Shown here: piece after piece, positions 16,940 through 26,185 of the stretch | How positions within the stretch are numbered: the first letter of the stretch is position 1 | How the letters are laid out: each line of letters opens with the position of its first letter | NCBI GenBank assembly: GCA_937135955.1 | Contig: CAKZOB010000069.1 | Location: 1-64,000, forward strand | Length of the DNA: 64,000 nucleotides | Origin: an uncultured Anaerolineales bacterium | GTDB taxonomy: Bacteria > Chloroflexota > Anaerolineae > Aggregatilineales > Aggregatilineaceae | Reading direction: 5' to 3' | Notes under the pieces: model-generated | Database searches by the model: none | The model's input: only the letters and a program-made list of their open reading frames with translations | What the model was told of the DNA's origin: nothing | Program-made: the position numbers and the translations under genes

Positions 16940-19435
16940 CTATTGGTAGCGTAGAATGTCCGACACCGTGCGGCGGGCGGCGGAAATGGACGGCCACAGG
17001 CTGGCGACCGTCGCGATGATCAACATGCCCACCAGACCCAGTCCCAGCACCCACAACGGGTAGCTGAACTCGATGAACTCGGCGAAGCCCAGTCCATCCA
17101 GCAAGCTGATCGCCAGCCCGTAGCTGAGCGGAATGGCGATGATCCAGGCCAGCACGCCGATCAACAGGCCCTCCACCAGGAACTGTAACACAATGGTGCT
17201 CGATCCTGCGCCAATCGAGCGCATCACGCCGATCTCTTTCTGGCGCTCGAAGACCGCCATAGAGAGCGTGGTCAGCAGGCCGATCGCGCCCACCGCGGCC
17301 ATCACCGCTGAGGTGATCTGGAAAATCATGTTGAAGACCAGGATACCTTCGGCGATCTGTTCTTGCTGTTCGACCATGTTGGCAAAGCTGGCCGTCACCC
17401 CGTCTGCCAGCAGCGCTTCCGAGACCTGGGCAATGGTATCATCCACAGCGGCAGCGCTGGGGTCTTCCGCCGTCAGCGTCACCAGGTAAGAGGTGGGCAG
17501 CGGCGGGTCGTCCGACGGATCGTCGGGCGTGCCCGCATCGCCCAGCACGAAGCCCGCTTGGCGCGCCAGGTCTTCCCACCTCATCAGCACGAAGGGGAAG
17601 GGATAGGATGCCACACCGATGATCTCGTATTCCGCCGTGCGCCCACCCGCCGACACCACCACATGGTCGCCCGTGCTTTTGCCAGTGGATTTGGCCGCAG
17701 GAGTGGTGAGCACCACCCCGGCGCGGGTTGGGTCTTCATCCCAGCCGGTGCCGCTCTCGAAAGTCAGGTCAACGGCGGGCGTGCGCGGATCGTAGCCGAT
17801 GGCCTGCAACTCGTCGCTACCCTCGAACCCCGCGCCAATGCTGATCTCCGTTCCGCTCAGGTCGAACAGACGCACCAGGAAGCCCGCCCCAGGGTAGACA
17901 CCGGCGACGCCTTCCACACTGGAGATGCGCTGCGACACTTGCTCGAAGTCCTGCGCCTCGCTGGGGATGACCATGATCTGATAATTGAACGTGTCGAACA
18001 GGCTGGCGATCTCCGCATTGATGACGGTGAACATGGCGAAGACGCCCATGAAAGCCGCCGCAGCCAGCGTCAGCGTGATCACCGTCAACGCCAGGCGACC
18101 TTTCTTTTGCATCACGTTGCTCAGCGCCTGGCGAATGGTGATGGGCAGCGGCAGCGCTTTGATCACGCGGGCGCTCAGGCCACGCCCCCACGTGCCCGCG
18201 ATGCCCAGGTCGGTCATGGCGTCCATGATCGTCACGCGCGTCCCGTTGAAGACAGGCACGAACGCAGCGGCAACCGGCACCAGCAACCCCATCACTGCGC
18301 CCAGGATGATGCCCAGCGGCGAAACCTTGAACCCCTCGATGAGAGTGAAGGCGAAAGGAGCCACGCTCTGCGCCATCAACGCGCCCACGATGACCCCCAG
18401 GATGAGGCCAGGCACCGTGCCAAGTGCGCCATAGACCAGGGCAATGCCCGCGTACATGACGAAATTGTCCAACTGGGTGGCCCCCAGCGACTTCATCACG
18501 CCGATCTGCCGCTTCTGCTCCACGACGATGGTGTTGACCACATTCATGACCAGGAAGCCGGATACCACCAGGGCCACCACAGCCAGCATGTTGAGCACGT
18601 TGGTCACTTCGGCCACTTCGCCGATCAGAAAGTAGTTGTCGGGGTCGTCCAGCCAGTAGAGCTGCGGGATGTAGTTGGTCTGCTCGGCGACCACTTCCAT
18701 CAGGCGATCGGCCTGTTTCTCGCTGGTCTCGGTGTCAATATAGCGCAGGTAGAAGGAGTTGAAGCCAGAGAAAGGCACAATGTGCCGCGCATCGTCCAGG
18801 TTGGCGTAAAGACGGCGTTCGGGCTGATTCTGGTTATCGCCCACTGTGACCCAGTAGGGATGGAAAACGATAGCCGAGACCGTCCAGGGGTCGCTGGCTC
18901 CTTGCGTACCGGGGGTGCGGAAGACGAGCGTATCGCCTACGCTCAGGCCATATTCGTCCGCCATGCGCCGTTCCAGGGCGATCTGATTCTGGCCAGGCTG
19001 TGGCCATTCCCCCTCGACCAGGCGCATCGGCTCAAGCTGAATCGCGCCGAATGGCTCGGAGAAGGCCATCAGGTTGGCTTCGCGGAAGCGCTCCTCCCCC
19101 TCTCGCTGCCAGAAGACCGGCACTGTCACCTGGCCTTCGATGCGCGTCACCCCTGCGATCACTCTGCGGTTGCGGATCAGGTCGAGCACCTGATCTTCGC
19201 CTGTCTCGGTGCTGACATCCGTGCCCGCAGCGGGGACGGTCACGTACAGCCGAGTCATGGCGACTTCGTCGGGGTTGATGTCCTGACGAATCTGACGCAC
19301 CAGCAAATCATTGGCGGAGATCAGCGTCACCGCGCCGAACACGCCGATCATGATGCTGATCGCTACCAGCGCGGTGCGCCCCTTGCGCGACAGGATGTCG
19401 CGCATGATCTTTCTACCTCGCGTCTTGATGATCAT
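16940..19435 (-). CDS. FtsX-family ABC permease, duplicated (MacB/LolC-like)
   Basis: The 831-residue protein has an N-terminal helix (about 21-42), a large extracytoplasmic domain to about residue 275, then three helices with NVVNTIVVEQKRQIGVMKSLG. A second unit follows with another helix, an extracytoplasmic domain and a final three-helix block containing AVFERQKEIGVMRSIG. The two IGVM(K/R)SxG segments are the cytoplasmic coupling sequences of two FtsX domains. The length is normal for the duplicated FtsX class. It lies between two ATPase genes. Confidence 0.92.
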   Translation of the reverse strand: MIIKTRGRKIMRDILSRKGRTALVAISIMIGVFGAVTLISANDLLVRQIRQDINPDEVAMTRLYVTVPAAGTDVSTETGEDQVLDLIRNRRVIAGVTRIEGQVTVPVFWQREGEERFREANLMAFSEPFGAIQLEPMRLVEGEWPQPGQNQIALERRMADEYGLSVGDTLVFRTPGTQGASDPWTVSAIVFHPYWVTVGDNQNQPERRLYANLDDARHIVPFSGFNSFYLRYIDTETSEKQADRLMEVVAEQTNYIPQLYWLDDPDNYFLIGEVAEVTNVLNMLAVVALVVSGFLVMNVVNTIVVEQKRQIGVMKSLGATQLDNFVMYAGIALVYGALGTVPGLILGVIVGALMAQSVAPFAFTLIEGFKVSPLGIILGAVMGLLVPVAAAFVPVFNGTRVTIMDAMTDLGIAGTWGRGLSARVIKALPLPITIRQALSNVMQKKGRLALTVITLTLAAAAFMGVFAMFTVINAEIASLFDTFNYQIMVIPSEAQDFEQVSQRISSVEGVAGVYPGAGFLVRLFDLSGTEISIGAGFEGSDELQAIGYDPRTPAVDLTFESGTGWDEDPTRAGVVLTTPAAKSTGKSTGDHVVVSAGGRTAEYEIIGVASYPFPFVLMRWEDLARQAGFVLGDAGTPDDPSDDPPLPTSYLVTLTAEDPSAAAVDDTIAQVSEALLADGVTASFANMVEQQEQIAEGILVFNMIFQITSAVMAAVGAIGLLTTLSMAVFERQKEIGVMRSIGAGSSTIVLQFLVEGLLIGVLAWIIAIPLSYGLAISLLDGLGFAEFIEFSYPLWVLGLGLVGMLIIATVASLWPSISAARRTVSDILRYQ

Positions 19436-19456
19436 GATACTGTGTCCCCCTGCCCG

Positions 19457-20209
19457 CTAGCCGCGCGTCGCCAGACGCGAGCGCGTGGCGCGCAGTTCTG
19501 CCGTGCGGCGCAACGCCGCCGCTTCGAGCGTGGTGCGTCCGATGGTGCCATCCACCAGTTCGTAAACCTTGGGCACATTGCGGATGATCTCGCGGTCGTG
19601 CGTCACCACGATCACCGTCGTGCCGCGATCCGCCAGTTGCTGGAACAGGTCGAAGACGTTGGCCGCACTCATGCGGTCGAGGTTACCGGTGGGTTCGTCG
19701 CCCACTATCAGCGGCGGATTGTTGGCCAGGGCACGGGCAATGGCCACGCGCTGTTGCTGCCCGCCGGAGAGCATGTCGGGCGTCTTATAGGCCTGATCGG
19801 CAATGCCGAATCGCTCCAGCAACCTGAGCGCGATCTCTTTGCGCTCGCGCGGCTTCCAGACGTTGGCGAAGTCCATGGGGGCCATCACGTTTTCCAGCAC
19901 AGTGAGCGTCGGCAGAAGCTGGAAAAACTGGAAGACAATGCCCACGTTGCGAGCGCGCCACTTGGTGAGTTTGCGCTGCGGAATCTGCGTAATCGGCACA
20001 CCGCCGACAACAATCTCGCCGGAGGTGGGTGCATCTACTGCCGTGAGCATGTTCAGGAAAGTCGTCTTGCCGCTGCCCGACGGCCCGACAATGGCCACAA
20101 AGTCGCCGCGATGAACTTCCAGGTCAATGCCGCGCAAGACATTGAGTGGCCCGGCGGGCGTGTCGAATGTCTTGACCAGATTGCTGACCTGGACGAAGGG
20201 TTCTGCCAT
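19457..20209 (-). CDS. ABC transporter ATPase, LolD/MacB type (first of pair)
   Basis: The 250-residue ATPase has Walker [27 protein letters not shown], signature [15 protein letters not shown], Walker [14 protein letters not shown] and H-loop VVTHD. It is closely similar to the ATPase at 16187-16912 but has a longer C-terminal tail after VDGTIGRT. It is the first gene of the unit and lies 21 nt before the permease. Confidence 0.94.
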   Translation of the reverse strand: MAEPFVQVSNLVKTFDTPAGPLNVLRGIDLEVHRGDFVAIVGPSGSGKTTFLNMLTAVDAPTSGEIVVGGVPITQIPQRKLTKWRARNVGIVFQFFQLLPTLTVLENVMAPMDFANVWKPRERKEIALRLLERFGIADQAYKTPDMLSGGQQQRVAIARALANNPPLIVGDEPTGNLDRMSAANVFDLFQQLADRGTTVIVVTHDREIIRNVPKVYELVDGTIGRTTLEAAALRRTAELRATRSRLATRG

Positions 20210-20472
20210 AGGAGTCTCTCCTTTGGGATGATTACCGCACGGGACGGCGGGACGTTCAGGTGTCGGGATTTGTCAATCGCCAGTTACCATACGCCGCACC
20301 AGAGCAAAAGTTGCAGATGCGGGCCAAGTCTGCTTGACGATACGCTTCGCAGCAGCGGCAGGAAACAAATCTCGCCGGGAACGAAAACAGCGGGTTAGGA
20401 TGGTTAGAACTTCAAAACACGCTCAGATAATAATAGAGATCGGTATCCTTGACAAACTCTATCCGCGGCAGG

Positions 20473-20640
20473 GTGCGTGCGAAAGGTGTCAGGCAGTTTG
20501 CAGCAGTCTGCTGCCCCTCACCCCTGCATCCCCTCTCCCTCGCGACTGCATCGCGGGGCGAGGGGACTCACTGTCTCTCGCGCGAGCGCTCCCCTTCGCC
20601 CGCAGCGCGGGAGAAGGGGCCGGGGGTTGAGGGCCATCGC
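20473..20640. repeat. Family A G+C-rich repeat in a 591-nt gap
   Basis: One copy of the repeat also found at 30093-30222, 37272-37432, 48497-48700 and 55405-55575. It contains CTGCCCCTCA, a nested palindrome around GCGACTGCATCGC and arms rich in C and G. Outside it, 20210-20472 holds no gene-like signal, and 20641-20800 is an unusually A+T-rich promoter region. Confidence 0.75.
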
Positions 20641-20698
20641 CCGCAGGCGCTTTCAATCATCTTAATAAATCGAGCGAGAAACACAATTTATCAATTTT

Positions 20699-20730
20699 TT
20701 GACAATGCTTAATTCATTTTATGCTATAGT
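20699..20730 (+). promoter_or_regulatory. Candidate promoter of the binding-protein gene
   Basis: TTGACA at 20699-20704 is followed by TATAGT at 20725-20730 (20-nt spacing) or by the alternative TATGCT at 20720-20725 (15-nt spacing). Neither spacing is ideal. The surrounding 80 nt are much richer in A+T than the rest of the window. Confidence 0.5.
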
Positions 20731-20800
20731 GGGGAGCGGCGTGATTATTTCTTGCGCCGTATCTGATCACCGCTCTACCCAAGGAGAAAAGGACTTCGCC

Positions 20801-21844
20801 ATGCTCAGAAAACCATTCATCATCCTGCTGCTAGGCGTGCTGTTCAGTTCACTGGTCTTAAGCGCCTGCGGCGAAAAGAAGGAGGAAGAGAAAAAAAGCG
20901 AACCGCAGGAGAAAACGCCAATCGGAGTGCAGCTCTCGTGGATTGATACCATCGAGTTCATCAATTTCTATGCGGCGGATGCCCAGGGTTACTATGACGA
21001 AGCCGGACTCGACGTGACGACCTACCGCGGCGGCTTTGACGAGAACGGGCAGTACATTGACCCGATCACGCGCGTGCTCAATGGTGAGGTACAGTTTGGC
21101 GTCAAGGCCGCGGCGGATATTCTGGCCGCCCGCGCCGAAGGCAAACCGCTTGTCGCCATTGCGTCCATCTATCAGCGCAGCCCGGCCAGCATTGTCTCAC
21201 TGGCCGAGAGCAATATCACGCAGCCCGCTGACTTGAAGGGCAAGCGTGTGATGGTGGAATTCGGCACCAATCTCACTGCGCTCTACTTGGCCTTCCTGGC
21301 CTCAGAGGGCATCGAGCGCTCAGACATCAATGAGGCGATCAACAAAGGGCACGTAGTAGACCCACTCCTGAACGGCGAGGTAGACGCTTACCTGGGCTTC
21401 ATCACCAACGAGTCGCTGCAGGTGAAGCGCCGCGCTCAGGGTGAAGTGAACGATCTCTTCCTCAGCGATTACGGGGTGGACACCTACGTCAACGTCATCT
21501 TCACCACCGAGGATATGATCAAAAACAAGCCCGATCTGGTCGAAGCGTTCCTGCGGGCGACGCTGCGTGGCGCGGAATGGGCCGTGGCGAATCCCGACCA
21601 GGCCGCAGAACTGGTGGTGCAGCGCTTTGGCGATCAGCTCCCAGAGACGGTCAAAGAGATACAGAAAGACGCCATGCAGGTTTCGCTGCCTCTGCTGAGT
21701 CCGGCGGGCAGCAAGATCGGCATGATGCAGGCGGAAGTATGGGAGTTCACGCAGCAGATGTTGCTGGATCAGGGCACGCTCAGCGAACCCGTGGAGGTCG
21801 AGAAAGCGTACACCATGGAGTTCCTCAACAAAATCTACCAGTGA
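20801..21844 (+). CDS. Orphan NMT1/SsuA-type substrate-binding lipoprotein
   Basis: The 347-residue protein has a lipoprotein signal peptide with lipobox VLSACG (Cys23), a charged linker of E and K, and a periplasmic-binding fold of the NMT1/THI5/SsuA group. Typical segments are IEFINFYAADAQGYYDEAGLDV, EVQFGVKAAADILAARAEGKP and SNITQPADLKGKRVMVEFG. Such proteins bind pyrimidine precursors, sulfonates, taurine or related ligands for ABC uptake. ATG 20801 follows AAGGAG by 14 nt and gives the signal peptide, so an upstream start is rejected. No permease or ATPase gene lies next to it. Confidence 0.92.
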   Translation: MLRKPFIILLLGVLFSSLVLSACGEKKEEEKKSEPQEKTPIGVQLSWIDTIEFINFYAADAQGYYDEAGLDVTTYRGGFDENGQYIDPITRVLNGEVQFGVKAAADILAARAEGKPLVAIASIYQRSPASIVSLAESNITQPADLKGKRVMVEFGTNLTALYLAFLASEGIERSDINEAINKGHVVDPLLNGEVDAYLGFITNESLQVKRRAQGEVNDLFLSDYGVDTYVNVIFTTEDMIKNKPDLVEAFLRATLRGAEWAVANPDQAAELVVQRFGDQLPETVKEIQKDAMQVSLPLLSPAGSKIGMMQAEVWEFTQQMLLDQGTLSEPVEVEKAYTMEFLNKIYQ

Positions 21845-21876
21845 CGCTGCCAGGCATTCCCAGGCATAGAAATTCC

Positions 21877-21899
21877 CAGGGGCGCGTGCTGCGCCCCTG
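21877..21899 (+). terminator. Terminator-like hairpin after the binding-protein gene
   Basis: CAGGGGCGC / GCGCCCCTG form a 9-bp stem with a 5-nt loop, 32 nt after the stop. The following CTGCTTTCCC is only weakly T-rich. The rest of the 337-nt gap (21845-22181) has one -10 box and no gene. Confidence 0.5.
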
Positions 21900-22044
21900 C
21901 TGCTTTCCCAAGCTCGACAACGTGTGAGCGCCGAGCGGGGGTGGGGCCGATAAACCTGTCTCTCCATCTCTGTGGTGAATTCCGCCCCCAAATGCGAATG
22001 CGCCCTTGCCGTAAGCAGAGCTGAAATATCGAGCACAATAGGTG

Positions 22045-22050
22045 TATAAT
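22045..22050 (+). promoter_or_regulatory. Consensus -10 box upstream of the secreted protein
   Basis: TATAAT in an A+T-rich stretch (aggtgtataatttggg) with no clear -35 hexamer. It would give a leader of about 125 nt for the gene at 22182. Confidence 0.4.
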
Positions 22051-22181
22051 TTGGGTTAACTGACCCCTGGGGCAAACTATTATTCCCTTCACCACTCTCC
22101 TCTCTGTCCCGGGCAAGTAGTGCCATTTTCTTAAGCGGAAAGCCCGTCAATGAGTAACCGCTTCAGGCAAAGGAGGGTGAA

Positions 22182-22709
22182 ATGTACAGGCGAATCGGAC
22201 TTGGTTTGCTCCTGGGCGCAGTGTTGAGCGTGGCCGGCCTGTTCTCGGCCTTTCCAGCGACCGCGCAGCCGCCAACAGCCACCGTCCGCCTGGTGCTGGT
22301 GACCGGCAGCGACGGGACGAACAATCCTCTGCTGGTCGAGCTGTTCGGTCCGTCCGATCTGGAGACACCTTTCTGGCGGGTGCTGGTGGCAGAAGGGCCG
22401 GGCGACCTGCAACCGGGCCAGACCAACAGCTACGAGTTCACTGTGCCGGTGGGCTTTTGCGACATCGTGCAGTTTAATCTGCGCAAACCGGCCAGCGTCG
22501 GCCTGGGCGACGATCCCTGGGACATCCGCGAGTTCGAAATCTGGGTGGACGGCGTACAGGTCGCCTTCGACCGTGTCGTTTACGAGTACTTCTCGCCACA
22601 GACGGTCACTTCCTGGCCCGTCAACGTCAACTGGCAGGGCACCGCGGCCTACCAATCGCGTTGCGGAGCCATGGCCACTATTGATCCGTCGCTGCTGGGT
22701 GCCATTTAG
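22182..22709 (+). CDS. Secreted protein of unknown function, ends at an in-frame TAG
   Basis: The 175-residue reading frame starts with a clear signal peptide (MYRRIGLGLLLGAVLSVAGL, cleavage near ATAQP) and a good ribosome-binding site (aggagggtgaa before ATG). The mature part, about 145 residues, is a beta-rich domain (ATVRLVLVTGSDGTNNPLLV) with no recognised family. The frame stops at TAG 22707-22709 after SLLGAI. Downstream it stays open in the same frame to 23123 and encodes a proline-rich linker and an SH3-like module, so this may be the first part of a single broken gene. Confidence 0.75.
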   Translation: MYRRIGLGLLLGAVLSVAGLFSAFPATAQPPTATVRLVLVTGSDGTNNPLLVELFGPSDLETPFWRVLVAEGPGDLQPGQTNSYEFTVPVGFCDIVQFNLRKPASVGLGDDPWDIREFEIWVDGVQVAFDRVVYEYFSPQTVTSWPVNVNWQGTAAYQSRCGAMATIDPSLLGAI

Positions 22710-23123
22710 ATCAACCCTGGCCTGCTGGCCATCGTCGGATCGACGCCTACCCTGCTACCCGCGCCGGCTGTCGTGACGCCCATACAGCCGCTCTTCCCGA
22801 TCACGCCGACCGCCACCCTGCCGCCTTCCAATGCCTTACCACCCCCTGCCCAGGTCGTGACCTGCCCCGGCTTCCTTCCGTCTCGCCTGCGGGTGGGAGG
22901 TATGGGGCGCGTGACGCCGGGGTTGCCGAACAACCTGCGCAGCCAGCCATCTATAAATGGGCCGCTCATTGGGCAAATACCCGGCGGGGCAGTCTTCACG
23001 GTGCTGGCTGGGCCGCTCTGCGATCCGGCAGGGATCGCCTGGTGGCAGGTGAATTACAACGGCCTGGTCGGCTGGACGGGCGAGGGTCAGGGCACCGCCT
23101 ATGGGGTCGAGCCGGTGCAATGA
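22710..23123 (+). pseudogene. SH3-like continuation of the preceding gene after an in-frame stop
   Basis: This is open in the same frame as the gene at 22182, with only the TAG at 22707-22709 between them. Translation gives INPGLLAIVGSTPTLLPAPA, a Pro/Thr linker, then a bacterial SH3-like domain with SINGPLIGQIPGGAVFTVLAGP and IAWWQVNYNGLVGWTGEG. Signal peptide, domain, Pro linker and C-terminal SH3 is a common layout of exported proteins, so a CAG-to-TAG change is the simplest explanation. A GTG at 22773 could start a separate protein, but it would have no signal peptide and lies inside the linker. Confidence 0.6.
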
Positions 23124-23188
23124 GAGAGTGAGCGGGAGTCACCCGCGCCTTCTCGCTTCGCAGCAGCCAGGCGACTCCCGCGCACTGT

Positions 23189-24901
23189 TCAGGCGAGCGC
23201 ACCACGCAGCCAGTCGGGTAGCGCGGTCAGCGGCACGACGGCGCGCTCTGGCGCAGTGCGTCGCTTCGCCTCCACGCCCCCTGCCGCCAACGCCTTTTTG
23301 CTGACGGTCAGCCGCACCGGCGCGCCGATCAGGTCGGCATCGGCAAACTTGACTCCGGCGGACTCGTTGCGGTCGTCCAGCAAGACGGCGAAGCCCGCTT
23401 CGCGCAGGCCCTGGTAAACCTCTTGGGCCGTCGTCAGCGTCTCCTTATCTCCGCCGATGGTCACGATATGGGCATCGAAGGGAGCGACGGCGGCAGGCCA
23501 GCAGATGCCATGATCGTCGTGATGGGTCTCGATGATGGCCGCCATCATCCGTTCCAGGCCAATGCTGTAACTGCCCATCCATACCGGTTGTGTCGCCCCG
23601 TGTTCGTCCTGGTGGTGCACGCCCAGGGCTTCGCTATAGAAAGTGCCCAGCGCGAAACAATGCCCCAATTCAATAGCGCGTTCCAGCCGCAGAGTCCCCT
23701 CTGCGCAGCGCGGACAGCCCGCCCCGTCGAAGGCCAGCGCAATATCGGTCAGCAGGGCGGGGGCGAAGTCGCGCGGGATGTTCACGCCGGTCAGGTGATA
23801 CCCCTCATCGTTCGCGCCAGTGACGAAGTTCGCGCCCGCCTCCACCGAGCGATCGGCCACCACCAGCACGCCCCCTCGCAGGCCCAGCGGACTGGCATAC
23901 CCCGGCACTGCGCCGGTCGCGCGAATCTCGGCATCCTCCGCCGGACGCAACGCCCCGCCGCCGAGCGCCCGCAGCAATTTGATCTCGTTCACCTCCAGGT
24001 CACCGCGGATGATCACGAAGACGAAGCGCTCTGCGCCGCCAGAGGGCGTGTGCATGAAGAACACCGCCTTCAACGTCTGCGCCTCTGGCACGCCCAGGAA
24101 GGTCGCGACCTGCTGAATGGTCGTGCAGCCGGGCGTGGCGACTTTGCGCACTGGCTCCAGCGGAGCCAGTTCAGGGGTAGACAGGCGAAAGGTAGCCGCT
24201 TCCAGGTTGGCAGCATAGCCGCAGGCCGGACAGGCGACAAAGCTATCTTCGCCCTGCGGGTGTGGCAACAGGAATTCCTGGTTGATGCCCCCGCCCATGG
24301 CACCGCTATCGGCTTCGGCCACCACCACATCCAGCCCGACACGGGCGAAGATACGCCGATACGCCGCCACCATGCGCTCGTACTGCGCCCTCATCCCCAC
24401 AGCGTCAGCATCCAGCGAATAGGCGTCCTTCGAGGTGAACTCGCGCAGCCGGATTAGCCCGCCGCGCGGACGCGGCTCGTTACGGTATTTGATCTGAATC
24501 TGATAGAGAAGTTGGGGAAGCTGTCGGTAGCTGTCTATTTCGCGAGCCGCCAGCATGGCGACCAATTCCTCGTGCGTGGGGCCAAGCACAAAAGCGCGCC
24601 CGGATTCGCTTTCGAAGCACTGCAACACCGGCCCGAATGAGTCCCAGCGCCCGCTGGCCTGCCAGACTTCGGCGGGCTGCACCAGCGGCAGGCGTACTTC
24701 CTGCGCGCCGAGCGCGTCCATTTCCTGGCGCAGGATCGTCATCAAGCGCCCCATCACCCGCCAGCCGAGCGGCATCAGCGCCAGGCTCCCTGCCGCGACA
24801 GGGCGTATCAGCCCGGCGCGCACTGCTAGCCGGTGACTGATCAACTCGGCGTCTGCTGGTGCATCGCGCAGCGTACGGGTGAACAGGTCGGTGAGGCGCA
24901 T
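23189..24901 (-). CDS. proS: Prolyl-tRNA synthetase (bacterial type)
   Basis: The 570-residue class II synthetase has motif 1 near MPLGWRVMGRLMTILRQEMD, then RPRGGLIRLREFTSKDAYSL as motif 2 and SIGLERMMAAIIE as motif 3. The editing insertion between motifs 2 and 3 is present (about residues 225-395, with TIQQVATFLGVPEAQTLKAV), so Ala-tRNA(Pro) hydrolysis is expected. The C-terminal anticodon-binding domain runs from about 470 (FDAHIVTIGGDKE). It charges tRNA(Pro). It is a single gene, convergent with the SH3 gene on its left. Confidence 0.97.
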   Translation of the reverse strand: MRLTDLFTRTLRDAPADAELISHRLAVRAGLIRPVAAGSLALMPLGWRVMGRLMTILRQEMDALGAQEVRLPLVQPAEVWQASGRWDSFGPVLQCFESESGRAFVLGPTHEELVAMLAAREIDSYRQLPQLLYQIQIKYRNEPRPRGGLIRLREFTSKDAYSLDADAVGMRAQYERMVAAYRRIFARVGLDVVVAEADSGAMGGGINQEFLLPHPQGEDSFVACPACGYAANLEAATFRLSTPELAPLEPVRKVATPGCTTIQQVATFLGVPEAQTLKAVFFMHTPSGGAERFVFVIIRGDLEVNEIKLLRALGGGALRPAEDAEIRATGAVPGYASPLGLRGGVLVVADRSVEAGANFVTGANDEGYHLTGVNIPRDFAPALLTDIALAFDGAGCPRCAEGTLRLERAIELGHCFALGTFYSEALGVHHQDEHGATQPVWMGSYSIGLERMMAAIIETHHDDHGICWPAAVAPFDAHIVTIGGDKETLTTAQEVYQGLREAGFAVLLDDRNESAGVKFADADLIGAPVRLTVSKKALAAGGVEAKRRTAPERAVVPLTALPDWLRGALA

Positions 24902-25111
24902 GAGAATATCTCCTTCGCTGATGCCCTGGCCGCCGGGGAACGGGCAGCGAGCGCCCGTAAAGCCAGCTTTACGGCATCCTCAAGTGCACTTTACCTCTCT
25001 ATGTTACCCTATCCTGTGAGACGTAGCCCTGTCCCTGGCACAGGTTGAACCGCGACACTGCCAACCATGCAGGGGAAGAGAAGTGAGAAGCAGTTTGCTC
25101 GGCGCGGAGGC

Positions 25112-25222
25112 GTTGACCTCACCCCCGCTCGGCACTTGCGTGCCTCCAAGCCGAGCGTAGCGAGGCTGGGGGTGAGGTAAAGCGGCAAGCGGGTTGGTGC
25201 AATCCCCCTGAACGGGTACGTG
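25112..25222. repeat. Family B hairpin repeat in a 404-nt gap
   Basis: Long inverted repeat with left arm CCTCACCCCCGCTCGGC and right arm ending GCTGGGGGTGAGG, followed by a shared tail with aagcggcaagcgg and caatccccctga. The same tail follows the copy at 37450-37545. In both cases a TATAAT lies shortly after the tail. The remainder of 24902-25305 shows nothing else. Confidence 0.75.
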
Positions 25223-25249
25223 AGCAAAGCTTGTGAAACACGGTATAAT
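25221..25249 (+). promoter_or_regulatory. Candidate promoter of the HNH gene
   Basis: TATAAT at 25244-25249 with a weak -35 (TGAGCA at 25221-25226), 17-nt spacing, just after the family B repeat and about 57 nt before the HNH start codon. Confidence 0.5.
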
Positions 25250-25305
25250 GATAACATCGGTTCAGTGATACGGACGCTTGCCCGGAAGGGGGCAGGCGCA
25301 CGACT

Positions 25306-25845
25306 ATGGTCGAAGGGCGAGTCTTACTGCTCAATGGAGGCACGTGGGAACCGCTGACAGTGATCAGCATTCCCAGAGCCATCAACCTTCTCTTATCCGG
25401 CAAGGCGATCGTCGTCGAAGAAAGCGGTCGTTTTCTGCGCACGGTGCGGGCACATTTCCCCATCCCCTCGGTGATCGCGCTGCGCCAGTACATCAACGTG
25501 CCGCGTCGTCACGCGCACTGGAGCAGGCAGGGCGTGCTGGCACGCGACCACTTCACCTGCATCTACTGCGGCGCAACGCTAGGAAACATTGTGCAGGGTA
25601 GGACACTGACGCGGCACGACCTGACCGTTGACCATATTGTCCCGCTCTCGCGCGGGGGCAAAAATACCTGGTCGAACACAGCCTGCGCCTGCTTCGCCTG
25701 CAACCATCGCAAGGGCAACCGGCTGCCCGGCGAGGCGGGCATGAAGCTGCTCTGGGAACCGAAGACCCCGCGCACCAGTTACCTGGTGATCGAGATGGGC
25801 AACGGCCCAGAGACCTGGAAGCGCTACATCGAGATCGATCGCTGA
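25306..25845 (+). CDS. HNH endonuclease-family protein
   Basis: The 179-residue protein has an N-terminal unit of about 75 residues (VLLLNGGTWEPLTVISIPRA, INLLLSGKAIVVEE) that is conserved in this HNH subfamily. The HNH domain follows with FTCIYCG, LTVDHIVPLSRGG (catalytic His), NTWSNTACACFACNHRKGN. Two CxxC pairs (IYCG preceded by C, and CFACN) fit the zinc-bound HNH type. Such stand-alone genes are common in Chloroflexota, cyanobacteria and actinobacteria and are not linked here to restriction genes. The role is unknown. Confidence 0.93.
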   Translation: MVEGRVLLLNGGTWEPLTVISIPRAINLLLSGKAIVVEESGRFLRTVRAHFPIPSVIALRQYINVPRRHAHWSRQGVLARDHFTCIYCGATLGNIVQGRTLTRHDLTVDHIVPLSRGGKNTWSNTACACFACNHRKGNRLPGEAGMKLLWEPKTPRTSYLVIEMGNGPETWKRYIEIDR

Positions 25846-26185
25846 AGCGACATCCTCTGCGTGCCCTGGCACGTGGCCCATGTCGGGCGTTCTGCCCGCA
25901 TCTCATCTCTTCGTCCTGCGCCCGCCGCGAGCGGGCGTGCTGTTGGCCGGGGCGCGCCTCCTGAGCGGGCGTCTTCGTTTTCGGGCAGCCGTTTTGGGCT
26001 GCAAAGACACGAAAAGCACAGAGGAGCGAGACAAATCCAAACCTCCGCGTTTATCTCCGTGACCTCCGCGCTCTGCGTGGTGCGTGCTGGGCCTGCAAGC
26101 GACGGCGCTCGTTCCTGAGCACAGGCATCGTCGGCGAGGCGGGTTTGTGGTATCCTTGCCTCAGCATCAACTGAGGAGGTTGACA
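25846..26185. other. Gene-free gap with a family D cacagag-type repeat
   Basis: No reading frame with coding character is seen. From about 25995 to 26090 the DNA carries gacacgaaaagcacagag and ctccgcgctctgcg-type segments, also present at 50775-50862 and, as a perfect palindrome, at 55364-55400. A GAGGAGG ribosome-binding site closes the gap at 26173-26179. Confidence 0.6.

Noticed and set aside
17363-20398. Plus-strand open frame of 1011 codons across the FtsX/ATPase unit
   Set aside because: Composition is Arg/His/Gln-biased and matches nothing, and it lies entirely opposite well-supported genes.
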